A stretch of 37,149 nt of DNA from Bacteroidota bacterium (GTDB lineage Bacteria; Bacteroidota; Bacteroidia; Sphingobacteriales; Sphingobacteriaceae), in the NCBI GenBank assembly GCA_013285685.1, contig JABDHD010000034.1:1-37149 (forward strand), given 5' to 3'. Position 1 is the stretch's first letter. Each line of letters begins with the position of its first letter. A model generated the notes under the pieces. It was given only the letters and a program-made list of their open reading frames with translations, did no database searches and had not been told where the DNA came from. A program made the translations under genes and the position numbers. Shown piece after piece: positions 1-8,787 of the stretch.

Positions 1-1
1 C

Positions 2-496
2 AGCGAAGGACTGATCTTTCTGCCTTACCTGACCGGCGAACGTGCGCCAATATGGGACAGCGAAAGCTGCGGTACTTTTTTTGGCGTCAAATTGCAGCAT
101 ACCCGCAACCATTTCTCAAGGGCTGTGCTGGAGGGCATCTGTTTCGCATTGAAAGACGTACTCGATGCGGTTCAGGAAAACTCGACCCCTATCACGCAAA
201 TAAATATCAGCGGCGGTTTTGTTAAAAGTGACGTATGGGTACAAACCCTTGCCGACATTACGGGCAAGAAACTCGCGATTGTGCAACCGGAAGATGCGTC
301 CGCTGTTGGCGCAGCCCTGATGGCCATGAAAGCAGCGGGTTTAATAAACGAATATCCTACCACAACTTCCGCGCAACAGGTTTTTAATCCTGATGACTCC
401 GTTTTCGGGGTTTATGAAAAAAATTTTAAGATTTACCGGCAACTTTATGTTGACCTGAAAGCCAGCATGCATCGGGTCGCTGATATCGAGGATTAG
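2..496 (+). CDS. FGGY-family carbohydrate kinase, C-terminal part
   Basis: The gene enters from outside the window, so only the last ~164 codons are present. The reading frame is open from base 2, well before the first internal ATG, so that ATG is not a start. The segment LPYLTGERAPIWD and the later ISGGFVKSDVWVQTLADITG and EDASAVGAAL stretches are typical of the C-terminal actin-like ATPase domain of FGGY kinases, where the GG-x-x-KS/S-x-x-W-x-Q motif contacts nucleotide. The family phosphorylates sugars or sugar acids in the cytoplasm; the fragment looks most like gluconokinase or xylulokinase, but substrate cannot be fixed from this half. It converges with the acetyltransferase gene and their stop codons overlap by 4 bases. 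Family is secure, substrate is not. Confidence 0.88.
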   Translation, partial: SEGLIFLPYLTGERAPIWDSESCGTFFGVKLQHTRNHFSRAVLEGICFALKDVLDAVQENSTPITQINISGGFVKSDVWVQTLADITGKKLAIVQPEDASAVGAALMAMKAAGLINEYPTTTSAQQVFNPDDSVFGVYEKNFKIYRQLYVDLKASMHRVADIED

Positions 497-981
497 TCTA
501 TTTCCCTGAACATGATATAGGCGTCTATATAACCCAAACGGATATGCCGGAACCCACCGGGGATAGTCCCGATGATGCGGAAACCAAATTTTTTCCATAA
601 CTCAACCGCTTTGGTATTGGTACTTACCACAATGTTGTACTGCATACCCTTATAACCAAGCTCTTTAGCTACTGATAGCGAATGTTCGCACATTTTCCCG
701 CCTATGCCCTGCCCCCTTGCTGCGGGGTGCACCATATACCCGCAGTTTGCAATATGGGCGCCCAAACCCGGCTGATTTGGTTTAATGAAATATGTGCCGA
801 GTATCTCCCCATCAGCAACGGCGACATAAGTACGCACCGGCGCCCCAAACCATAAATTTAAAAACGTTTCTTTTGAAGTGCCCGGGGCAAACGCATAGGT
901 ATCGCCATCTTTTACTACGCTTTCAAAAATTTCCCATATGGCGTCAACGTCCGCCGCCGCCGCTTCCCTGATCGTCATCAT
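493..981 (-). CDS. GNAT family N-acetyltransferase
   Basis: A 162-residue single-domain GNAT protein. The acetyl-CoA pyrophosphate-binding motif A is seen as VHPAARGQGIGGKM (about residues 90-103), followed by the N-x-x-A-x-x-L-W-x-x-x-GF motif B (about 121-136), the usual layout for amino-acid or phosphinothricin acetyltransferase-like members. It would transfer acetyl from acetyl-CoA to a small amine in the cytoplasm; the acceptor is unknown. Two consecutive ATG codons occur at the start and either could be used. It lies 12 bases after the stop of the T9SS protein gene on the same strand, so the two may be co-transcribed. No signal peptide or membrane segment is seen. Confidence 0.85.
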   Translation of the reverse strand: MMTIREAAAADVDAIWEIFESVVKDGDTYAFAPGTSKETFLNLWFGAPVRTYVAVADGEILGTYFIKPNQPGLGAHIANCGYMVHPAARGQGIGGKMCEHSLSVAKELGYKGMQYNIVVSTNTKAVELWKKFGFRIIGTIPGGFRHIRLGYIDAYIMFREID

Positions 982-992
982 GAATGTTTTGA

Positions 993-2681
993 TTACCTGA
1001 TAAGCGTAATATAGCCGGACTCCACAACTTTGGTATTGTAATAGGTGTTAGTTCCGTTAAATATCCAGTAATAAGTCCCCGGTGGTAAAGGATCGCCGTT
1101 GTATTTTCCGTCCCAGTTAAAATCCTCCGCCAAGGTTTGAAATACCATTTGGCCGTATCGGTTATATATCCTGACTGAATTGAATTTTCCATATCCGGTG
1201 ATCGAAATGGAAAAGTAATCGTTTATCCCGTCGTTATTTGGCGTAAAGGCATTCACCGCTTTTATCACCGGCGGGGGTGGTGGCGTGACGGCAACATATA
1301 CCTGTTTTACAGTGATACAGCCTGTACTACTGGTAGCTCTGATATAATAAGTGCCGGTATGGGCTACATGCTGGTAATCAGGGACAGGGTCGCTCGTTTC
1401 ATTATCCGAAAAATAACTATAAGTATTGTTGCTGTCGTGTGTGAAAGTTTTTGAAAGATCGACCGTCGTTGGGAAAATAACGGGCGCCGGGTTGGTTACG
1501 GTTAATTGGGGGTTACCGATGATAACCTGTACCGGAGCTACGCCGCTACAGCCTTTTTTGCTTACAGCTTTAATATAGTACGTGCCGCTGGTGGTTATGC
1601 TATTGGGTTTATACACGTAACTGAGGCCGAAAGTGTCGGTCGAATAGGTAAGCGTAAGGTCACTGCTGCTGCCGGCCGTTACCGAAGCCGCGGTTAGGTC
1701 GACGGCGCCGTCAGCGCAGGCCCTTAGCGTATCTTTCGTCTTAAAAACAAAACCTGCGTCATTTTTACTTACTACCGTGTAAAGGGTATCCACGCACCCC
1801 AGCCCAAAAAATGGCGTTACTACAACGGCATATTTGGTGCCATCCGGCGGCGGAGGTGAAATATTGATGGCCTCCCCTCCGTCCAGCTTTGTTGACAGAT
1901 CCGCTGTGTACCATTGGTAAGTTCCAAAGCCCCCGGGCGCAACCAATGTTACCGAAGTTTGGTCTGTACAATACACATTCCCCGTTACCGGGGAGTTGCA
2001 GTTCTCATTAACATCCAGGTAAGCGTAGCCAAAATGGCGCCCCAGGGTACAGTCGTTGGTGGTAAACTCCAGGCGCATTTGTTTGCCTGCATACCCCCGC
2101 AAGTGTAAAGTAGACGGGGCCCAGTCTTTATAAAATACCGTATCACCGGCTGGCGAAGGTTTAAACCCGGGCAAATCAGCCGACGCGATAAAATCAAAGG
2201 AAGCACAGTCTACATAGGTATTATCGGTTACGTCGAAAGTTTTTACGGTGAACCTTGGTTGCTGGTAACTTAAGTGCGGGGGGTTTTGAAGCACGACTGC
2301 ATAGTAAAAGATCATATCAAATTCATTCGCGCCGGCCGGGACGTTAAAAGTATAGGATACGCGTTCAGCGCCTCTGCCGGTCTCCTGGTTCCCCAGCCGG
2401 ATACAATATGAACCACCCCAGGGACACAAGGTTGGAAAATTGCCCCATGGGTCAAGTTGAGGATAGTAGTTGCTGTCTATCAGGGTTTGGCGGTCATTTA
2501 TCGCATTAGTTGGTAAAAGCTGGGGATTGCCCTGGGCATCTACCGACCCGGTATCGCATGCCCAGCCAGTGAAGCCTCCATTTTCAAAACCAATGTTTGG
2601 CGGCGGACAATAAACCTGTTGGGCATAAGAAACAGCCACACGCGATACAAGCAAAATGATTATTAGGGAGATTGTTCTCAT
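993..2681 (-). CDS. Secreted protein with T9SS type B (gliding-motility CHU_C) sorting domain
   Basis: A 562-residue exported protein. An N-terminal signal peptide (MRTISLIIILLVSRVAVSYA, cut before Q) is followed by a long beta-rich region with PKD/Ig-like repeats, including GTYQWYTADL and two GTYYI(K/R)A elements. The last ~85 residues begin VNAFTPNNDGINDYF and contain VRIYNRYGQMVF, FNWDGKYNG and LPPGTYYWIF, the hallmark of the type B C-terminal sorting domain that targets proteins through the type IX secretion system. The first ~200 residues may form a carbohydrate- or ligand-binding lectin-like module; I do not recognise the family. The chosen start is the ATG that begins the signal peptide. 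Likely surface-attached or released adhesin; the role beyond export is unknown. Confidence 0.87.
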   Translation of the reverse strand: MRTISLIIILLVSRVAVSYAQQVYCPPPNIGFENGGFTGWACDTGSVDAQGNPQLLPTNAINDRQTLIDSNYYPQLDPWGNFPTLCPWGGSYCIRLGNQETGRGAERVSYTFNVPAGANEFDMIFYYAVVLQNPPHLSYQQPRFTVKTFDVTDNTYVDCASFDFIASADLPGFKPSPAGDTVFYKDWAPSTLHLRGYAGKQMRLEFTTNDCTLGRHFGYAYLDVNENCNSPVTGNVYCTDQTSVTLVAPGGFGTYQWYTADLSTKLDGGEAINISPPPPDGTKYAVVVTPFFGLGCVDTLYTVVSKNDAGFVFKTKDTLRACADGAVDLTAASVTAGSSSDLTLTYSTDTFGLSYVYKPNSITTSGTYYIKAVSKKGCSGVAPVQVIIGNPQLTVTNPAPVIFPTTVDLSKTFTHDSNNTYSYFSDNETSDPVPDYQHVAHTGTYYIRATSSTGCITVKQVYVAVTPPPPPVIKAVNAFTPNNDGINDYFSISITGYGKFNSVRIYNRYGQMVFQTLAEDFNWDGKYNGDPLPPGTYYWIFNGTNTYYNTKVVESGYITLIR

Positions 2682-2888
2682 CAATCATTAAAATACGTTA
2701 GTTTATGACCGGGCGTTGTTTGGGGGCCGTAATATTTTTAACGCAATATATGCAATTACTTCTATTGTGAACCAGTATTTTCCATGCGAAAATTGATCAA
2801 AATTGGCCCATCAGATTAGTGTTACAACGAAAATACTATATTTAAGCAATTATGAGCTTCATGTTCTTAACCTTCAATTTCAAGATTA

Positions 2889-3854
2889 ATGACTGAGAAA
2901 AACATCAACCGCCGAAAAGCGCTTCAATTTATTGGCGTGGCTGCGGCCGGAACAGCCCTGGCCCGCAAGGTGGACGGTCAGCCTATTAAAACCCCGTCTC
3001 CTGCTGGTCTGAAATTCACCTACTGCCTCAACATGTCGACCATCCGCGGGCAAAACCTTGGGTTTATGAAGGAACTGAAGACAGCAGCGGCGGCGGGCTT
3101 TCGTTCTGTGGAGATATGGATGGATTCAATGCAGCAATACCTGCAAAGCGGCGGCTCAATAAAAGAAGTTAAAATATTGCTGAACGATTTGGGTTTAAAA
3201 GTTGAAGATTGCATCAGTTTTAATAAATGGGTCGTAGACGACCCGGGCATAAGACAGCAAGGGATTGAGAATATGAAAAGAGAGATGGATATCCTTGCTC
3301 AAATTGGCTGCAAACGGATCGCCGCTACGGGGATGGGTACAACGGACAACGATGTACCAGGTTTAGACGTGATTGCCTCGCGGTACGGTACAATCCTCGA
3401 TATCGGCGGTTCATTCGGCGTAGTACCACAGATCGAAATGTGGGGTTTCCAAAAAAACATGCATGACGTCGCCGAGGTATTGTACATTGCGATGAAAAGC
3501 CGCCGTCCATCGGCCAGAATTTTATTGGATGTATTCCACCTCTACCGGGGCAATACCTCGCTGGAAACGCTTTCACTAATGGACCCCAATGCGGTTGAGA
3601 TGTTTCATATGAATGATTATCCGCCCGGATTTCCCTATCAAACCATCATCGATGCCGACCGGATCTATCCCGGCGACGGCATAGCTCCTATCAAACAAAC
3701 ATTAAGCATACTGCTTAAAAACCGGAACACGCCGTTAGTACTTTCAACCGAGCTGTTTAATAAAGCCTATTATCAGCAGGATGCGTTAACTGTAGCGCAA
3801 ACTTCTTTAGCGAAAATGAAAACAATTACAGCCGCTGTTCAGGGCGCATTGTAA
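2889..3854 (+). CDS. Tat-exported sugar phosphate isomerase/epimerase-like TIM-barrel protein
   Basis: A 321-residue protein. The N terminus NRRKALQFIGVAAAGTALA resembles a twin-arginine signal, suggesting export as a folded protein with a bound metal. The body fits the xylose-isomerase-like TIM barrel (AP endonuclease 2 superfamily): AAAAGFRSVEIWMD near residues 65-78, QIEMWGF in the middle, and ILLDVFHLYRG and FHMNDYP, where H, D and E residues normally bind a divalent metal. Such proteins isomerise or epimerise sugars; the substrate here is not known. The gene is monocistronic by spacing, with a long gap before it and an 8-bp-stem hairpin after it. Family assignment is good; enzymatic activity is inferred. 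Confidence 0.82.
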   Translation: MTEKNINRRKALQFIGVAAAGTALARKVDGQPIKTPSPAGLKFTYCLNMSTIRGQNLGFMKELKTAAAAGFRSVEIWMDSMQQYLQSGGSIKEVKILLNDLGLKVEDCISFNKWVVDDPGIRQQGIENMKREMDILAQIGCKRIAATGMGTTDNDVPGLDVIASRYGTILDIGGSFGVVPQIEMWGFQKNMHDVAEVLYIAMKSRRPSARILLDVFHLYRGNTSLETLSLMDPNAVEMFHMNDYPPGFPYQTIIDADRIYPGDGIAPIKQTLSILLKNRNTPLVLSTELFNKAYYQQDALTVAQTSLAKMKTITAAVQGAL

Positions 3855-3890
3855 AAAGGTGTAACTTACTGCCGGTCAGGGTAAAAGTGT

Positions 3891-3910
3891 GCAAAAAAGA
3901 AATTTTTTGC
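3891..3910 (+). terminator. Perfect short inverted repeat, possible terminator
   Basis: GCAAAAAA, a GAAA loop, then TTTTTTGC: 8-bp arms, 37 bases after the isomerase-like stop codon and 57 bases before the next ATG. The stem is AT-rich apart from the GC closing pair, so it would be a weak terminator, and the T run is inside the arm. It could also be part of the promoter region of the FAD oxidase gene. Confidence 0.35.
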
Positions 3911-3966
3911 GAAATAATTATTTATCTTCGGTTACTTTATGTTAAAAACAATTAAACCTTAAACCA

Positions 3967-5727
3967 ATGGACAGCATAACTTTTAAAGACACGAATGCGA
4001 CAGTCAGTACAACGTACTGGCTTCCCGAGAATAACGACGATGTAATGAGCCTGGTAACCCAGGCGGCCACGAAGGGCCAAATCATCTGCATGCGCGGGGC
4101 GGCACATTCATTCCCTATCATAGGCGACCTGGAAGATGCATCAGCCCCTTCAACTACCAATAGGTCTTCAAAGCCCTATTTGTACGTTATGTTGTCAAAA
4201 ATGTACGGAATAAATGTGCTGGATCCGGACACGGTTTGGGTGCAGGCCGGGTGTCACCTCGGGTACGATCCGTTTGATCCGACCGGTATTTCCACCTTAG
4301 AAAATTCCCTGTGTTATCAGCTGGATAACCTGGGTACTGCTAATGCTCCGGCTCCTTATAATGCAAAGCCGTATTCGCCAAAGTCGTTACCCGACCTCGG
4401 CGGGATCACCCACCAAACGGTGGGCGGTTTTTTGTCGACATCTTCATCCGGCGGGTCGACAACTTATTCGTTCGAAGATGCTTTAATGGGTATCGACTTT
4501 ATTACCTGGGACGGACAGAAAGCATGTCTGAAAAGCTTTAAGCGGCCCCACCCCGCTAAACCCAACCCGGATGACCCTTTTTACGGCGCCGGCGTTGCAA
4601 CAATGGGTTTATTCGGGATAATTGTTTCCGCAACTTTTCGCCTTTCGCCGCAATACTATATTGTAGGCTCGGAAACTATCGAATATGCTGATATGTGTTC
4701 GCTGATCGACCTGTTCGGCGCAAATAACGGTTTACCCAATTTGGAAACTTTTTGCAAAAACACCGAATATACCCGGTTATTTTGGTGGCCGCAGCATAAT
4801 CCATTAGGTTCTGATTTGGCAAGGTCGGTAGTTTGGCAGGCAAAAAGGGTAACAACATTGGTGGAGGCGCAGGAATATGCCAATTTAGCTTTTGACAAAC
4901 AGAACCCACCGCCGGACACCCGGCCGGGTGACGGCTTAAAACCATACGAGGAAGTTCCGTATATCATTAACAGCCCCATACCTGCTACGCTGGCTGCTGA
5001 TTTGCTGTTTACATTCATCGGGAGGTGGCCGAACTGGCTGCTTAACCTTTTAGGCGATACTGATTTATATCAGGACATTAAAGGAAAAGTTGAACTCGCT
5101 TATGCACCCTTTATATTTCCGGGCATATTGGACCTTTTTGTGACTGTTGACAAACCAACAAACCAAAACGGCGGGCCCCAGCTATTTGCTGACAGGTGGT
5201 ATACCGGCCTCCCGATGGACAACCAAATGAGCGACAGGCTGATGCCCATCTGGTTTACAGAATTATGGATAAAAATTGACCAAACGCAGGCGGTAATGAC
5301 CGCGCTTAAAGCATTTTATGATAAGCAGGAAACGACGGTCGACTTCAGTTTCAACGTTGAAATATACGCCGCCAAAAGCAATGAGTTCTGGCTCAGTCCA
5401 TCGTACAACCAGGACGTTATCCGTATCGATGTATTATGGTTTGCAAACAACCTCGATAACCCCGTTTTATTTTACCAAAACTTTTGGGATTTGCTGGCTC
5501 CATTCAATTATCGCCCGCATTGGGCTAAATACCAGCCGGATGTAGTGAACTTAACGACTACAGACAGCAATAACCAAACTACTACAATCGCAATTCCCGG
5601 GTCTGAATATTTGGCAAGTCAATATACCAAATGGGATGACTGGATGGCGTTAAGAGCGCAAATGGACCCCGACCAAATATTTGTAAACGATTATTGGCGC
5701 AAACGCATGGACATTAAACCATTATAA
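3967..5727 (+). CDS. FAD-linked oxidase (PCMH/aldonolactone oxidase-like), histidine-bearing paralogue
   Basis: A 586-residue flavoprotein of the vanillyl-alcohol-oxidase superfamily. The N-terminal FAD-binding PCMH domain shows MRGAAHSF (residues 42-49), where His47 sits at the place that carries covalent 8-alpha-histidyl FAD in aldonolactone and alditol oxidases. GGITHQTVGGF and TMGLFGIIVSATFRL follow. The C-terminal part ends FNYRPHWAKYQP then WMALRAQMDPDQIFVNDYW, the usual end of the ALO-type C-terminal domain. It would oxidise a sugar, lactone or alcohol using oxygen or another acceptor; the substrate is unknown. No signal peptide is seen. A paralogue follows after 36 bases, so both are probably co-transcribed. 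The domain is longer than typical ~450-residue members because of an insertion around residues 285-400 shared with the neighbour. Confidence 0.85.
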   Translation: MDSITFKDTNATVSTTYWLPENNDDVMSLVTQAATKGQIICMRGAAHSFPIIGDLEDASAPSTTNRSSKPYLYVMLSKMYGINVLDPDTVWVQAGCHLGYDPFDPTGISTLENSLCYQLDNLGTANAPAPYNAKPYSPKSLPDLGGITHQTVGGFLSTSSSGGSTTYSFEDALMGIDFITWDGQKACLKSFKRPHPAKPNPDDPFYGAGVATMGLFGIIVSATFRLSPQYYIVGSETIEYADMCSLIDLFGANNGLPNLETFCKNTEYTRLFWWPQHNPLGSDLARSVVWQAKRVTTLVEAQEYANLAFDKQNPPPDTRPGDGLKPYEEVPYIINSPIPATLAADLLFTFIGRWPNWLLNLLGDTDLYQDIKGKVELAYAPFIFPGILDLFVTVDKPTNQNGGPQLFADRWYTGLPMDNQMSDRLMPIWFTELWIKIDQTQAVMTALKAFYDKQETTVDFSFNVEIYAAKSNEFWLSPSYNQDVIRIDVLWFANNLDNPVLFYQNFWDLLAPFNYRPHWAKYQPDVVNLTTTDSNNQTTTIAIPGSEYLASQYTKWDDWMALRAQMDPDQIFVNDYWRKRMDIKPL

Positions 5728-5763
5728 TGAACCTTAACCGGGCTTCACAATTAAATTAAAAAA

Positions 5764-7323
5764 ATGATACAACCAGATTCAAATGGTTTATACCATCCGG
5801 CAAACGAAAGCGACATTATCGACCTGGTAAATGTTGCCATACAAAATAAAGCGCAGGTGCGCGTAAGGGGCGCTGCGCAATCTGTCAACAGCGGGGTATT
5901 TACCGATGGTTATACCGGCGCTGCAGGCGGTAAAAATATTAATATGGAACTGGACATGCTGCGCCAGGTAACGCCTGATAGGGCGACGATGCAGGTTACG
6001 GTTGGCGGCGGGTGTAACCTGGGGGTCGACCCATATGATCCGTCGGGCACCTCACAGGCGAACGAAGCCAATAATTTATTTTTTCAGCTTAACAAACTGG
6101 GTTGGGCTATCCAGAACGTTCCGAATGCAACCCATCAAACCATCGCGGGGTTTATCTCCACCGGCTCCTGCGGCGGAAGCATGCAGCATTCTTTTGATGA
6201 ATGCATCGTGTCAGTCCGGATGATAGACGGGACAGGCAAAGTACAGGTTTTTACAAAGTCAGCCGACCTGGATGATCCTTTTTACGGCGTTGTAGTATCA
6301 ATGGGCCTGCTTGGCATTATAACGCAGGTAACGCTGCAGTGTGTGCCTGCCTTTAATATCATCGGGTCGCAAAACACCTCGCTTGCTACGGCAACCGAAT
6401 TTCAATTTTTTGGACCGGGCAGTTCAACACAACCCTCGTTTCAGCAGTTTTTAATGGATACTGAATTTGCGGGTATTATTTGGTGGCCTTTTGAAACTTT
6501 AAAAAGAGCAATTGTGTGGCAGGCACGTACGATGACGGCGTCTGATTATAATCAACAAACCGGGTATCCGCCTAATTTTACGCCAAAACCTTACGAATCT
6601 TTATTTTATTTGAAAAAGTTGAAAAACCCGGTCGCAGACCAGCTCCCGATAGAAGCAGCCTTTTCAGCCGGGTTCAAACTTATAGCTACCTGGCCGGATT
6701 GGCTGGTGAGTATTTTGGGCCCCGAAAAGGCGGCCATGGCCGAACCTATTATCGAACAAATTTTTCCTTATATTTATCCACTGCTTACTGATATTAGCTT
6801 TCCGTGCAATACGGCCGCCAACCCGCCACAGCAATTTTGGGATGCCTGGTTGGGCAGTTTGCCTATGGATGAGTTTGAAAACAGCAATAACTTATTCGAT
6901 TTGGCCTATACAGAAATGTGGATACCCATTGAGAAAACCGAAGCGACGATTAATGCGATGGAAAACCTTTATAATACAGCGGGTTATTCGGCAACCGGTT
7001 TTTATGATACCGTGATACTGGCAGCTAAAAGCAGTGACTTTTGGTTAAGCCCCGGTTATAACCAGGCCTCTGTCCGGATCAATATGATGTGGTTTAACAA
7101 AAACATCGGCGATCCGGTGGCATTCTTTCAGCAATTCTGGAGCCTCATGGACAGCCAAAACATTCCCTTCAGGCCTCATTGGGCTAAATCCCTTCCGGCG
7201 ATGGGTGCGGCATATATGACTGCTAAATATCCGAAGTGGGGCCAATGGCAAGCGTTAAGAGCCAAAATGGATCCCAACAATATATTTTTAACTGACTACT
7301 GGAGCTCACAGCTGGGCATATAG
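5764..7323 (+). CDS. FAD-linked oxidase (PCMH-like), paralogue lacking the covalent-FAD histidine
   Basis: A 519-residue paralogue of the preceding gene, aligned along its whole length: VRVRGAAQSV, NATHQTIAGFISTGSCGGS, SMGLLGIITQVTLQ, FRPHWAKSLP and the ALRAKMDPNNIFLTDYW ending. The histidine of the first protein (RGAAHS) is glutamine here (Gln39, RGAAQS), so histidyl-FAD linkage seems impossible. A cysteine appears at the motif STGSCGG where the neighbour has STSSSGG. FAD binding may be non-covalent or use another residue. The arrangement suggests gene duplication followed by divergence. The start is the first ATG after a short AT-rich leader. Substrate unknown; family secure. Confidence 0.84.
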   Translation: MIQPDSNGLYHPANESDIIDLVNVAIQNKAQVRVRGAAQSVNSGVFTDGYTGAAGGKNINMELDMLRQVTPDRATMQVTVGGGCNLGVDPYDPSGTSQANEANNLFFQLNKLGWAIQNVPNATHQTIAGFISTGSCGGSMQHSFDECIVSVRMIDGTGKVQVFTKSADLDDPFYGVVVSMGLLGIITQVTLQCVPAFNIIGSQNTSLATATEFQFFGPGSSTQPSFQQFLMDTEFAGIIWWPFETLKRAIVWQARTMTASDYNQQTGYPPNFTPKPYESLFYLKKLKNPVADQLPIEAAFSAGFKLIATWPDWLVSILGPEKAAMAEPIIEQIFPYIYPLLTDISFPCNTAANPPQQFWDAWLGSLPMDEFENSNNLFDLAYTEMWIPIEKTEATINAMENLYNTAGYSATGFYDTVILAAKSSDFWLSPGYNQASVRINMMWFNKNIGDPVAFFQQFWSLMDSQNIPFRPHWAKSLPAMGAAYMTAKYPKWGQWQALRAKMDPNNIFLTDYWSSQLGI

Positions 7324-7342
7324 CTGTAAATAGCTGATTTTT

Positions 7343-8668
7343 ATGGATGCAAGTATAGAAATTAAGACTGTTAAAAAAAGACCTTTTTACGCTATGCTAT
7401 CCGCATCGATCTCTAAATTATGGGATCACATTATCAATATTGGGTTAACTCCCGGCGCTTCTCAGTTTGATAAAAAACGCGTACACCTCATCAACGGTAT
7501 ATGCTCATGGGCAACCCTTACCTACATTGGTTATGTCATTGTGTTTTGGAATATCAGCCAGGCGAAGTTCGTTTTTTACGAGAGCCTGGTCGGCCTTTTT
7601 GCTAATGTTTTCCCAATCGTTTTAAACCACTACAGAAAGTTCAATTTATCCTGTCATTTCTTTAATGTCTTCAACCTGTTCTTATATTTATTTTTAGCGG
7701 TTATGGAAGGCGGCCGGGACGGCGCGGAATACATTTTTGTGCCTTTGTGCGTATCTTCCATGCTTTTCTTCAAATCCCGGTACATCATATTTGTTTACTT
7801 TATGGCTAACTGCCTGTTCTTTGCAATTGCCAAGATCAGTCATTCGTTAATGGCGCCAGTTTTTACCTGGTACGGGCAGCCGCACCAGGTGATCGCAAAC
7901 TGGTGCTCGATGTTTGTCTTCCTTTTTTTGATCATTTTTTATTTTAAGTCGGAAAATGAGCAACAGGAAAAATTACTCGAAACGAAAAACATAACGCTCT
8001 CCGACGAGAAACAAAAATCGGATAACCTGCTGATGAACATCCTCCCCTACGAAACTGCCGAAGAACTGAAACACACCGGTACGGCAAAATCCCGCAGCTT
8101 TAGCATGGTAACGGTGATGTTTACTGATTTCAGGAATTTCACAGCCGCTGCTGAAGTCGTTCACCCGGAAAAGCTGGTCAATGAGATACATTGTTACTTT
8201 ACCATGTTTGACCAGGTTATGAGCAAGTATAATATCGAAAAAATAAAAACCATTGGCGACTCCTATATGTGCGCAGGCGGACTGCCCGAAGAAAATGACA
8301 CCAACCCGGCAGATGTTGTAAGGGCCGCCCTGGAAATACAGGAATTTATGGCCCAAATGAAACTTGAGAAAGAAAGCGCAAATGAATTGTTTTTTGAATG
8401 CAGGCTCGGCATTCATACCGGGCCTGTAATTGCGGGTATAGTCGGTACAAAAAAGTTCGCCTACGATATTTGGGGTGATACAGTGAACGTAGCGTCCCGG
8501 ATGGAGAGCGGTGGGCAGGTTGGAAAAGTAAATATCTCAGGAAGCACTTATGATCTGGTTAAAGACATTTTTGAATGCGAATACCGCGGAAAAATAGCCG
8601 CAAAAAACAAGGGCGAAGTCGACATGTATTTTGTTAACGGGCTGCTCTCCCGGTCGGTTCCTGTTTAA
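7343..8668 (+). CDS. Class III adenylate cyclase with six-helix membrane domain
   Basis: A 441-residue membrane cyclase. About six hydrophobic segments occupy residues 50-201, then a helical linker with LLMNILPYETAEEL, the cyclase-transducing element usual before the catalytic domain. In the catalytic domain, metal-binding Asp262 (MFTDFRNFT) and Asp306 (IKTIGDSYM), the adenine-selecting pair Lys302 and Asp375 (AYDIWGDTVN), and the transition-state residues Asn382 and Arg386 (VNVASRM) are all present, so an active ATP-specific homodimeric cyclase making cAMP is expected. It starts 19 bases after the second FAD oxidase and may share its transcript. The membrane part resembles no domain I can name and may be the sensor. 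Confidence 0.92.
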   Translation: MDASIEIKTVKKRPFYAMLSASISKLWDHIINIGLTPGASQFDKKRVHLINGICSWATLTYIGYVIVFWNISQAKFVFYESLVGLFANVFPIVLNHYRKFNLSCHFFNVFNLFLYLFLAVMEGGRDGAEYIFVPLCVSSMLFFKSRYIIFVYFMANCLFFAIAKISHSLMAPVFTWYGQPHQVIANWCSMFVFLFLIIFYFKSENEQQEKLLETKNITLSDEKQKSDNLLMNILPYETAEELKHTGTAKSRSFSMVTVMFTDFRNFTAAAEVVHPEKLVNEIHCYFTMFDQVMSKYNIEKIKTIGDSYMCAGGLPEENDTNPADVVRAALEIQEFMAQMKLEKESANELFFECRLGIHTGPVIAGIVGTKKFAYDIWGDTVNVASRMESGGQVGKVNISGSTYDLVKDIFECEYRGKIAAKNKGEVDMYFVNGLLSRSVPV

Positions 8669-8787
8669 TATACCATGCTGGCTTAAACATATTAACGCGT
8701 TGCTGAACAGTGACACAAACTCATAGCTTTATCTTTTTTTATTTCCATTGAATAATTTTACCCGGTTTGTTTATTTTTATAACGCAC

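Noticed and set aside
4656..5018. A 120-residue minus frame inside the first FAD oxidase
   Set aside because: It lies wholly opposite a conserved coding region and has no domain features; a shadow frame.
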